Shown here one piece after another: positions 44,805 to 53,603 of a stretch of DNA of 64,000 nucleotides (positions within the stretch are counted from its first letter, which is position 1; every line of letters begins with the position of its first letter). Under the pieces are notes generated by a model. The model ran no database searches and was not told the origin of the DNA. It saw only the letters and a list, made by a program, of their open reading frames with translations. This DNA is from Bacteroides uniformis (GTDB lineage Bacteria > Bacteroidota > Bacteroidia > Bacteroidales > Bacteroidaceae): the NCBI RefSeq assembly GCF_025147485.1, contig NZ_CP102263.1:62001-126000 (forward strand). The letters are read 5' to 3'. The position numbers were made by a program, and so were the translations under genes.

Positions 44805-46754
44805 TTATTTTGATTGAGTACTTATCCGCAAACGATAGACTCCGAACGAACGGGGCTGAAGCTCCAGGCTCAGAGAACGGGAAGCCACCTCCACCGGACG
44901 AATACGTGGAACAATAGCCTCCTGCTCCAGTGTATTCTTGGCTTTCCAGTCATCACTTTGCAAATAGGTGCAGGAACCCGAGACAAGCTGCCGCTTCTTC
45001 AATCCGCTGAACTCTATCTGTACCTTCTCCGATCTGCTGCCCGCATTGACAAGCTTCAGAATTACTTCTCCCGTAGGAGCATCCAGCACTGCCGATGCAT
45101 AAAGGCTGTCCTGCCCCGTCACGGGTTTTCCGTCCATTTGCAGGTTCAGCACATCTGTTCCGGCATTCATACCGTACATCTGCTGTACGTAATAGTTGGG
45201 AGTCCGCATCATACGGAGATTGTCGAACCAAATCAAATCGGGATTCCACTGCCAGGCATCCACATGGGCAAACAACGGAGCATAGGTAGCCAGGCGCACC
45301 ACATCGGCATTACGTTCCAGTCCCGTCATAAAAGCTGCTTCGGACAGTGCCGCCAAGAAATTATTGGCTTTCCCGGTGGGGTGGTCATGCGATGCATATT
45401 CACCGGCAAAGACTTTCGGTCCTTTACGGTCATAGTCATCATAGCGGGCAGCATTGGCAAAGAACCAGTCGGGAGCCATATAATAATGCTCGTCCACCAA
45501 ATCCACCCCGATGCGTTTCATTTCGGGCCAGAGGTAATCGAACTTGTCCCCATCTGCACTCGGACCGGAAGAACCTACAATCTGCATATCGGGATATTCC
45601 GCACGGATGGCTTTCGTGAACACTTCCAGACGCTCGGGATAGACTTCCCCCCACTGTTCATTGCCGATGGCAATCATTTTCAGACCGAACGGTTCGGGAT
45701 GTCCCATATCGGCACGCACCTTTCCCCACTTGGAGGTTGCAGCACCGTTGGCAAACTCGATGAGGTCGAGGGCATCCTGCACGTACGGGCCGAGTTCTCC
45801 AAGGGGAACCACTTCGTTGCTTTCGTATTGGCAGGACAGCCCGCAGCTCAGTACCGGCAGAGGCTCTGCACCGAGGTCTTCACTCAGCAGGAAATATTCG
45901 TAAAAGCCAAGTCCGTAACTCTGGAAATAATCCGGGAAAGCTTTATGCTTGAATGTATAGTTCCAGCGATTTTCGTTCAAAGGACGGTTCTCTACCGGAC
46001 CCACGGAATTCTTCCATTGATAACGGGTGGCAAGGCTGTTGCCTTCGATGATGCAGCCACCGGGAAAACGGAATACTCCGGGATTGAGGTCATAGAGGGC
46101 TTGTACCAAGTCGGCACGCAATCCATTCTCACGCTTCTTCCAAGTGTTCACCGGGAAGAGAGAGATGTGGTCCATATCTACCGTACCCTCCGTCTGCAAC
46201 ACAACACGCAGACGCGAGCGAACATCGGTAAAAGGAGCTTTCAGCACAGCCGTCAGCTTCTGCCATTCACTGCCTTTCACTTCCAGTTCCTTCTTCAGGA
46301 GATTCTCTCCGTTGGAATTCACCAGTTCGACGGAAAGCTTCATTGGTTTGGTATCCGGCGTACGGACATAGGCGGAGAAACGGTAATCTTCTCCTTTTTT
46401 CAGGCCGATGCCACGATAACCTTCATTATCCAGTCCGGCACGCAAAAGACAGCCGTCATTGGTAATGCGCACATAATGCGGATTGCGGTCGAAGCAGGGC
46501 CGCTCGTCCTGTACCGTCACCTCGCCGAAAGGTATCCACCCCACCAGCGGCTGCGGGAACTCAAAAGAGCGGTTCTTTACCAGTTCGGCATACAAACCAC
46601 CGTCCGCACCGAAATTAATGTCTTCGAAGAAGATTCCATACATGGCAGGATTTATCCGAGCCGTCGGTTTTGATACATCAACAGTCATCACATGCTGTTG
46701 CGCCTGCATGCCAAGAACAACGAACAATGTCAATAGAAATAAAAGTCTTTTCAT
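44805..46754 (-). CDS. GH51 alpha-L-arabinofuranosidase
   Basis: A 649-residue exported enzyme (signal peptide to about 19). The N-terminal strand (FFEDINFGADGGLYAELVKN) belongs to the barrel; a CBM4_9-like sandwich is inserted at about 65-200; the barrel carries acid/base E366 (IAIGNEQWG) and nucleophile E452 (VFAGEYAS); a C-terminal beta-sandwich follows. It releases terminal alpha-L-arabinofuranose. It is the last gene of the leftward glycosidase operon, after GH127 with a 54-bp gap. Confidence 0.94.
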   Translation of the reverse strand: MKRLLFLLTLFVVLGMQAQQHVMTVDVSKPTARINPAMYGIFFEDINFGADGGLYAELVKNRSFEFPQPLVGWIPFGEVTVQDERPCFDRNPHYVRITNDGCLLRAGLDNEGYRGIGLKKGEDYRFSAYVRTPDTKPMKLSVELVNSNGENLLKKELEVKGSEWQKLTAVLKAPFTDVRSRLRVVLQTEGTVDMDHISLFPVNTWKKRENGLRADLVQALYDLNPGVFRFPGGCIIEGNSLATRYQWKNSVGPVENRPLNENRWNYTFKHKAFPDYFQSYGLGFYEYFLLSEDLGAEPLPVLSCGLSCQYESNEVVPLGELGPYVQDALDLIEFANGAATSKWGKVRADMGHPEPFGLKMIAIGNEQWGEVYPERLEVFTKAIRAEYPDMQIVGSSGPSADGDKFDYLWPEMKRIGVDLVDEHYYMAPDWFFANAARYDDYDRKGPKVFAGEYASHDHPTGKANNFLAALSEAAFMTGLERNADVVRLATYAPLFAHVDAWQWNPDLIWFDNLRMMRTPNYYVQQMYGMNAGTDVLNLQMDGKPVTGQDSLYASAVLDAPTGEVILKLVNAGSRSEKVQIEFSGLKKRQLVSGSCTYLQSDDWKAKNTLEQEAIVPRIRPVEVASRSLSLELQPRSFGVYRLRISTQSK

Positions 46755-46808
46755 GGTTTTAATCTGTTTATAACGATAGCATAAGCTAAATTATGACGAC
46801 ATACTTAC

Positions 46809-48800
46809 CTATTCTACATCAATCCTATTTACCGGCAACCATACATCCATCTTGCCCTCACCCCGGTGTGCCCATGCATAATAAGGTATCAGGGTCAGCG
46901 TCACATCTCTGGTTGCCAACTTTCCGGCAGCATCAAAACCAAGAGCCTGCACTTCTGTGGTAATTTCGTTGATGCCATACAGCAGTTCGGGCTTCTCCGT
47001 CACCTGGAATTTCGGATGACGGTTCAGGATGATATTCTGTATATTAAAATCATTATCGGCCCACTCGGCACAATAAACGATAGGACCACGCTCAACGGCC
47101 ACCCGTCCACGGTCGGCAACCACTTTTTCATTGGCTTTCACCACACGGGGGTGCATGTCGAAATGCACCTCTACCACATCCCCTTTCTTCCACTTCCGGT
47201 CTATCCGGAGATAGCCTTTACGAAGTTCACCGGTCACCTCCTCGCCATTCACCAATACACGATAGCCCAACTTCAGGTCGTCGGCATACGAATAAAGGTC
47301 ACTCGGAAGTACACTGCCGCGCACCCAACCCGGAATACGGATATTCATCGTAAACGGCAGGTTGCCCTGAGCCACCTTCACACGAATATCTCCGTTCCAG
47401 GGGTATCCGGTTTCCTGCTCCAGCACCACTTTCTTTTCATTCAACTTCAGCTCGGCACGGTTGGACAAGAAAAGGTTGACGTACACCTGATTGTCTTTCA
47501 CGGCATACACATATCCCGGCAAAGAAGGAATGAACCGGCTGATGTTGCTAGGACAGCAGGCACAACCAAACCACGGCTGGCGTGTAATCGTATGGTCGGC
47601 ATTAAAGTGATACTTACCATCGCAAGACAACGGATTGGGATAGAAGAACTTGCCTCCGTCCAATGAAACGCCGGAGATTAATCCGTTGTAAAGCGTACGT
47701 TCCAGCACGTCGAAATACTTGGAATCGCCATGCAGCAGAAAGAGGCGGTAATTCATGTAAACATTGCCGATGGCGGCACAGGTCTCATTGTAGGCAGTCA
47801 GATTCGGCAATTCATAGTTATCACCGAAAGCTTCGCCCGTGTGACGCGCACCGATACCGCCGGTAATATATATCTTCTTGCCGACGATATTCTCCCATAT
47901 CTTGTCGATAGCCTTGATGTAGGAGCTGTCACCCGTAATGGCAGCCACATCAGCCATACCGGAATACATGTAACCGGCACGTACGGCATGTCCCACTGCC
48001 TCTTCCTGCTCCAGTACAGGCTTGTGCGACTGCAAATAGATGTCCTTGCGTGCCGTAGTGCCGCGCGCGTCGAGGAAGAACTTGGCCTGGTCGAGATATT
48101 TCTTATCTCCTGTCACGGTATAGAGGCGTACCAATGCCATTTCGGCAATCTGATGTCCGGGAATCACACGCTTCTGTCCGGGGCCTTCACCGATATTCTT
48201 GCATACGCAGTCGGCATAACGGATAGCTATATCCAGGAAGTTCCGCTTGCCTGTAGCTTGATAATAAGCCACAGCCCCTTCCACCATGTGACCCAGATTA
48301 TAGAACTCGTGGCTCAAATTCTCCACCTCCGACCAGCGTTCCGGCCCCGACCAATCGTGCGGATGCTTGGGGTTCATGGTACGTGCGGTGTAAAGATACC
48401 CGTCCGGTTCTTGGGCGGCGGCCACTATGACCAATACGCTGTCGATATATTCTTCCAGTTTCTTGTCCGGGTAAGTCTGCAAGGAGTAACTTGCACCTTC
48501 AATCGTCTTATAGACATCCGTATCGTCAAAGGAGAAGCCTCCCACCTTATACTCATCACTGGGATGAGTAGCTTTCACAAAGTTTTCATAACGTCCCGTT
48601 TCCTCACACTTACTGAAAGCCAACGGGATGGTTACCTCGCGGCTTGCCTTCAAGCGTTGTCCCCAGAAACTGTCCGTCACCTTCACTGAAGTGAAAGGAA
48701 CCGGGTCGATGGGATAACCGGAATGCAAAGTCTGTTGCTTTTGTGCCGACACACTGCCGGTCATGGCTGCAACAAGTGCCAAAGTCAATAATCGTATCAT
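46809..48800 (-). CDS. GH127 beta-L-arabinofuranosidase
   Basis: A 663-residue exported enzyme (signal peptide to about 20), an (alpha/alpha)6 barrel followed by beta-sandwich domains. The zinc/thiolate site of this family is visible: E339 and C341 (YNETCAAIG) and C415/C416 in FGCACCPSN, where the first Cys of the pair is the expected nucleophile. It removes terminal beta-L-arabinofuranose, as found on arabinogalactan proteins, extensin and some pectins. It lies between the two GH51 genes (57-bp and 54-bp gaps) and complements them in anomeric specificity. Confidence 0.94.
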   Translation of the reverse strand: MIRLLTLALVAAMTGSVSAQKQQTLHSGYPIDPVPFTSVKVTDSFWGQRLKASREVTIPLAFSKCEETGRYENFVKATHPSDEYKVGGFSFDDTDVYKTIEGASYSLQTYPDKKLEEYIDSVLVIVAAAQEPDGYLYTARTMNPKHPHDWSGPERWSEVENLSHEFYNLGHMVEGAVAYYQATGKRNFLDIAIRYADCVCKNIGEGPGQKRVIPGHQIAEMALVRLYTVTGDKKYLDQAKFFLDARGTTARKDIYLQSHKPVLEQEEAVGHAVRAGYMYSGMADVAAITGDSSYIKAIDKIWENIVGKKIYITGGIGARHTGEAFGDNYELPNLTAYNETCAAIGNVYMNYRLFLLHGDSKYFDVLERTLYNGLISGVSLDGGKFFYPNPLSCDGKYHFNADHTITRQPWFGCACCPSNISRFIPSLPGYVYAVKDNQVYVNLFLSNRAELKLNEKKVVLEQETGYPWNGDIRVKVAQGNLPFTMNIRIPGWVRGSVLPSDLYSYADDLKLGYRVLVNGEEVTGELRKGYLRIDRKWKKGDVVEVHFDMHPRVVKANEKVVADRGRVAVERGPIVYCAEWADNDFNIQNIILNRHPKFQVTEKPELLYGINEITTEVQALGFDAAGKLATRDVTLTLIPYYAWAHRGEGKMDVWLPVNRIDVE

Positions 48801-48857
48801 ATCTTTTAAGTTTTTAAGTTCTTAAGTTCCCACGCACGGAATTACACGGATTTATCC

Positions 48858-51401
48858 TTATTTCCCCTTATTCTCATGGATACGTATCACCGTAAACGAA
48901 TAGGCAGGCAAGGTATAAGGAAACTCCGTACCGCCGATGTCGACGAAGGCGGAAGTCACGGAACGTGCCTGCTTGTCTTTCGGGTCACCCGTCAGGAGCG
49001 TCTTCACTGCCGAGGGATTCTGCAAGTCGATGCCCTTCAGCTTCACTGTAGAGGAAACCTCCACCGGAAGCAGGTTCACCAGCTTTACGATATGGTCACC
49101 CGTGGCCTCATCCTTTACCACCGAAACGCCGACGCGCTTGCGGACAGCCTCTTGCCCATTACTCAGTGTGATGTGCGAGGTGATGTACTGCGTACCCGCA
49201 TTCTGTCCGTACATCTGCTGTGTGTAGTAGCCCACGGTAGGCTTCACCTCCGTGTTATTGAAATAAATCAAGTCGGGATTCCACTGCGTATGCCCTTCCT
49301 TTGCCAGCAACGGAGCGTATGAGGTCATTTCCACCACATCGGCATTACGTTCCACAGAAGTCAGATAGAGGGCTTCTGCCAACGCTGTCTCTATGTTGTT
49401 GGGACGTCCGGGCAGGTGGGCGGCATATTCGCCCAGATAGACCTTGGACTTGGTACGGTCATAACGGTCGTAGTAGTCCTGGTTGTGAATCATCCAGCCC
49501 GGATCCACGTAATAGTGTTCGTCCACCATGGGCACGCCCATTTCCGTGGCAAGGCGCCAGCCCTCCGCATAGTCCGTGCCTTCGTAGAAGGGACCTACGG
49601 TGCCGACAACCGTAATCTCGGGATGCTTCTCCCTGACAGCCTTGTATATCATGGCAAAGCGCTCCTCAAACACTTCGGTAATCATATCCTCGTTGCCGAT
49701 GCCGATATACTTCAGATTGAAAGGCTTGGGATGGCCTGCCTCAGCACGCTTCCTGCCCCACACGGTGCGGCGTGCATCGCCGTTGGCATACTCTATCAGG
49801 TCGAGCACATCCTGGATATAGGCAGGCATCTCTTCCATCGGGATGCCACCCTGCTGGCCGTAGCGCATCAGTTCCTTGTTGGCCCCCTGCGGACAGTTGT
49901 CGGCATAGTGCGAGTGTGTGCCCGAGTTCTGGCACGGCACGCCCGCTGCCAATACCGGCAGAGGTTCGGCACCTATATCTTCGCAGAAGCGGAAGTACTC
50001 GAAGTAGCCCAGTCCGCGTGTCTGATGATACCCCCACAGATTGCGCAACGGCTTACGCGCTTCAAGCGGTCCGATAGAGCCTTTCCAGTCATAGATATTA
50101 TCAATGCCGTCGCCATGAGCCACGCAGCCGCCGGGGAAGCGGACGAAGCGTGGATGCAGGTCGGCAAGCGTCTGCGCCAGGTCGGCACGCAAGCCGTTCT
50201 TATGGCCCTTGAATGTATTTTGCGGAAAAAGGGAAATCATATCGAGATGCAGTGTCCCCACCGTCTGCGGCTGGAGCGAGAGGACGGCGGCACGCACGTC
50301 GGCATTCGCCGTCAGCACCGTCTGCTGTTTCTTCCACTCTTTGGAGGACACATTGACGGAAGAGCGGGCAATCTCACGGCCCGTCTGGTCGAGCAGGCAA
50401 ACAACCACCTTGCCTCCCTTGCTGCCCGGTGCCACGCGGGCGAAGAGAGAGAAATCGTACTTCTCCCCTTTCTTCAAGCTGATGCCGTCGAAACCGTCGT
50501 TCTGCAATGTCACTCCGGGACGCGCCTCCAATACGGCATAATGAGGGTTATTGGGATGAATGGGGTCGGCAGCGGCAATGGTAACGGCAGCCGAAGTATT
50601 CCCCTCTTTCACCGCCCAGGCATATGTGCCGTCCCAACCTTGGTGTGAACCGTCCTTAGACGAATACTCGAAGTCGCGGTTCTGTACCAGCTCGGCATAC
50701 AGTCCTCCATCCGCAGCATAGTTGATGTCTTCGAAGAAAATACCTATCAGATGCTTGCTGATGGTTTTTGCACATTCCGTCTCCACTTCGATAGTCGCCT
50801 CCACCGGTTTCAGTCCGGCAAAACGTACGGGGTCTTGCTCGGTACGTTCGGCATGGAGTGCCTGGCGGTACTTCTTATGCTCTGCAAAGGAGATGACACG
50901 CTGCACCGTGGCATACGGTACACGCTGCATCCAACCCTGCTGTACGGTACCGTTCAGCAGAACCTCCTTCCGCACGTTAGGATAGACCTCCGCCGGCCGG
51001 TATTCGGCAAGGCGAGAACGGTCAAAGTATTTCTGCGCTTTCCATTGCAGCAAGTCGGGAGACTCGACGTATGCAAGGGAGTTTCCGCTTTCCGTCAGTT
51101 CCCAGATACAGTGCCAACGGTCGTCGGCACGGGTCTGCATCAAGTGCGGTTTCAGCATCCGCTTCATTTGCCCCCAGGGGCCGAAGTCCGAGTTGACAAA
51201 GGAGCTGCCCTCTGCCACGCTGAACCATCGGTTGCCATTGGGACTCCAGGCTAGTTTCAGACCGCCACTGCCGTCGGCATGGGAGTAGGAAAAGAGATAG
51301 ACTGAATCGGGTTCATTCGCCACTCCATTCGTTATAGCCTGCAAAGGAACGGTCAGTGTCAAGAACAGACACAAGGACAATAATTTCAAGAATCTATTCA
51401 T
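48858..51401 (-). CDS. GH51 alpha-L-arabinofuranosidase with N-terminal propeller-like segment
   Basis: An 847-residue exported enzyme. After the signal peptide, residues about 30-190 look like two blades of a GH43-type propeller (SVYLFSYSHADGSGGLKLAW, WHCIWELTESGNSLAYVESP), too short for a catalytic propeller. From about 205 a full GH51 follows: FFEDINYAADGGLYAELVQN, an inserted CBM4_9-like domain (about 235-390), acid/base E571 (GIGNED), nucleophile E658 (YLGEYAA) and the C-terminal sandwich. It should release alpha-L-arabinofuranose. Upstream on the minus strand is the palindrome array 51447-51535. Confidence 0.9.
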   Translation of the reverse strand: MNRFLKLLSLCLFLTLTVPLQAITNGVANEPDSVYLFSYSHADGSGGLKLAWSPNGNRWFSVAEGSSFVNSDFGPWGQMKRMLKPHLMQTRADDRWHCIWELTESGNSLAYVESPDLLQWKAQKYFDRSRLAEYRPAEVYPNVRKEVLLNGTVQQGWMQRVPYATVQRVISFAEHKKYRQALHAERTEQDPVRFAGLKPVEATIEVETECAKTISKHLIGIFFEDINYAADGGLYAELVQNRDFEYSSKDGSHQGWDGTYAWAVKEGNTSAAVTIAAADPIHPNNPHYAVLEARPGVTLQNDGFDGISLKKGEKYDFSLFARVAPGSKGGKVVVCLLDQTGREIARSSVNVSSKEWKKQQTVLTANADVRAAVLSLQPQTVGTLHLDMISLFPQNTFKGHKNGLRADLAQTLADLHPRFVRFPGGCVAHGDGIDNIYDWKGSIGPLEARKPLRNLWGYHQTRGLGYFEYFRFCEDIGAEPLPVLAAGVPCQNSGTHSHYADNCPQGANKELMRYGQQGGIPMEEMPAYIQDVLDLIEYANGDARRTVWGRKRAEAGHPKPFNLKYIGIGNEDMITEVFEERFAMIYKAVREKHPEITVVGTVGPFYEGTDYAEGWRLATEMGVPMVDEHYYVDPGWMIHNQDYYDRYDRTKSKVYLGEYAAHLPGRPNNIETALAEALYLTSVERNADVVEMTSYAPLLAKEGHTQWNPDLIYFNNTEVKPTVGYYTQQMYGQNAGTQYITSHITLSNGQEAVRKRVGVSVVKDEATGDHIVKLVNLLPVEVSSTVKLKGIDLQNPSAVKTLLTGDPKDKQARSVTSAFVDIGGTEFPYTLPAYSFTVIRIHENKGK

Positions 51402-51446
51402 GGTATTAAGTCGGTATTAATCATTCACATTTAGTTCGATAGTCAC

Positions 51447-51535
51447 AATCAGCCGTATTCTGAATGCCATTCAGTCGTATAGTGAATAGGGTTCAGTCGT
51501 ATAGTGAATGCCATTCAGTATACGACTGAATCAGG
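51447..51535. repeat. Array of 22-bp palindromic repeats (ATTCAGTCGTATAGTGAAT)
   Basis: Units start at 51447, 51469, 51491 and 51513, exactly 22 bp apart. Units 2 and 3 are nearly identical (TTCAGTCGTATAGTGAAT), unit 1 is diverged and unit 4 is inverted (ATTCAGTATACGACTGAAT), so units 3 and 4 form a 19-bp stem with one mismatch. It lies between the GH97 stop and the GH51 start. Confidence 0.85.
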
Positions 51536-51626
51536 ACAATTATAAACCTCTGATAATCAAAGATTTGCAAAAGGAGTAATCCGTTATGATATATCATTAC
51601 AAAACAAGGGTTGCTCCATGCCTTCT

Positions 51627-53573
51627 TTATTCCACGATTACCGCCCCTCCCTGCGGCTGAACCGTGAGTTGCAGAGAGCCGTCAGTCTTTATCTTCTGCA
51701 GCTTTAATTGAGGCTGCATCTTCTTGTCATCACTATACAGAGACACCTCTTGTCCTGCCAGCACAGGAAGGTCAAGCTTCAGTTTCAATGGTTCCGCCGT
51801 TGCATTGACAGCGGCTATGTACCACGTGTTGCCATGACGACGGGCAAGAACAATATATCTCCCCGGATAGCCGTCAATGAAACGGGTCTCGTCCCAAGTA
51901 GTGGGCACTTGTTTCATAAAGTCGAGGCAGATTTGCGGAGCATCCGTCAAGTTATTAGGTGCCAAGGCGAAGTTCTGGATAGGATTTTGGAACAGCACTG
52001 CCGTTGCCAGCTGAAAGATGTCCGTGGTGCGGCGAATAGTTCCGCCATCGTTGCTGCGGTTCAAACGCTTGTTCAGGAACACACCGCCAAACTCCATGCA
52101 TCCCACAGCATTGCGGATGAAAGGGTGCAGCGTGGCATTGAACGCCTCGTTATCACAGAAATGCTGGCTAAATACCAGATTCTCGGAAGCCAGCACCGCC
52201 TCGCTGCCTACGTAATTGGGATACATCCGTTCCCAGCCGCGAGGCAAGGTACAGCCGTGGAAGATAACCATCAGACCGTGGTCGTCGGCATCGCTCAGAA
52301 TCTCCTCGTACAAACGCAGGGTCTCCTGCTTGTCACCGCCGAAGAAGTCTACTTTGATACCCTTCACACCCAGACTTTGCAACCAGCGCATCTCTTGCTT
52401 GCGGGCAATGGAGTTATCCATCCGGTTGACGGGACTCTGCTCTATATCGTTCCAGTAACCACTGGAGCTATACCACAAGAATACCTCCACACCCTTGCTA
52501 CGGGCATACTTGATAAACTGTTCCATGCGGTCGCGACCGATGTTGTTGTCCCACCAGTTGTCAATCAATACATATTCGTATCCCATGGCGGCTGCCAAGT
52601 CAACATAGCGCACCTGGTCGTCGTAGTTGATGCTGCCGTCCTGCCAGAGAATCCAGCTCCATGTGCCACGGCCCGGCTTGTAATCATGGGTGGTGGTATA
52701 GCGTGGTTCCACTACATCCCAGGGGACGGTGGTTTCCACAATCGGCTTCAAGGTTTCCCCCACCGTCACAGTACGCCACGGCGTGGAGCCCGGCAGGGAA
52801 AAGGCAGGTGACACCGTTCCGTTGCCGTTGTTCTCTTCCGGCATGGGGAAAGCAATGCGATACACGCCGTTATCCCAATCACTCAAACGCGAGCCACAAT
52901 AACGGCTGTCCACTCCGGTTTCACTGAGCAGTACCCAGCCGTCATCCCCCACCTTGAACAAGCAGGGAAATGTATATCCATGTCCATAACCCGAACGTTC
53001 GTTCATCGGGGCATCTGCCTTATATTCTTCTTCGTAACTGGGTTTGGTACGCTTCCACCCTATCATGGCGTCGCTCTGCGGACAAAGGAAAGTGGTGGTC
53101 TGCGACGGGAAGCGGAAGCCGGTCCGTTCGCTGTTCACCGTGACGCTTCCTTTTCCCTGCTCCCTCGGCAGGGTGTAACGGAAAGCCACGTCATTGTTGC
53201 TGACGCGGAAAGTTATCTGCACATTCTTCCCCTCACCGTTGACGAATGAACAAAGCAATTCGTTTGCCCAGTAATGGATGCGCGAAGCTTTGATCCGGGA
53301 TTGTTCATAAACCGTATCGAGAGCTGTGACTTTATGTTCCTTCAACTGCAATCCTCTATAGAAATCACCCACATTTGTCTCCATCCCCAAGGGAGAAGAT
53401 TCCAGCATTTGCTTTCCATTGTAGGTGACGGCGTAAGACACTTCGCCGTTGGCTGACGGGCAGGATACCGTAAGCTGCAATTTTCCATCCGGACCATTGA
53501 CAGATACACTCTGTGCTGCCAGCGGACCTGAGAGGGCAAACAGCCAAACCAGTAATTTCAATCTATTCTTCAT
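51627..53573 (-). CDS. GH97 retaining alpha-galactosidase / beta-L-arabinopyranosidase type
   Basis: A 648-residue exported enzyme (signal peptide to about 20). It has an N-terminal beta-super-sandwich, a TIM barrel and a C-terminal sandwich. D409 in GIKVDFFGGDKQ is the expected nucleophile of the retaining GH97 group, whose members act as alpha-galactosidases; some Bacteroides members also cleave beta-L-arabinopyranosides. Inverting members have Glu bases instead. The linkage cleaved here is probably a terminal alpha-Gal or beta-L-Arap cap on arabinogalactan; that is inferred. Same operon as its neighbours. Confidence 0.9.
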   Translation of the reverse strand: MKNRLKLLVWLFALSGPLAAQSVSVNGPDGKLQLTVSCPSANGEVSYAVTYNGKQMLESSPLGMETNVGDFYRGLQLKEHKVTALDTVYEQSRIKASRIHYWANELLCSFVNGEGKNVQITFRVSNNDVAFRYTLPREQGKGSVTVNSERTGFRFPSQTTTFLCPQSDAMIGWKRTKPSYEEEYKADAPMNERSGYGHGYTFPCLFKVGDDGWVLLSETGVDSRYCGSRLSDWDNGVYRIAFPMPEENNGNGTVSPAFSLPGSTPWRTVTVGETLKPIVETTVPWDVVEPRYTTTHDYKPGRGTWSWILWQDGSINYDDQVRYVDLAAAMGYEYVLIDNWWDNNIGRDRMEQFIKYARSKGVEVFLWYSSSGYWNDIEQSPVNRMDNSIARKQEMRWLQSLGVKGIKVDFFGGDKQETLRLYEEILSDADDHGLMVIFHGCTLPRGWERMYPNYVGSEAVLASENLVFSQHFCDNEAFNATLHPFIRNAVGCMEFGGVFLNKRLNRSNDGGTIRRTTDIFQLATAVLFQNPIQNFALAPNNLTDAPQICLDFMKQVPTTWDETRFIDGYPGRYIVLARRHGNTWYIAAVNATAEPLKLKLDLPVLAGQEVSLYSDDKKMQPQLKLQKIKTDGSLQLTVQPQGGAVIVE

Positions 53574-53603
53574 GGTATTAAATTATTATGTTACATCATT
53601 AAA

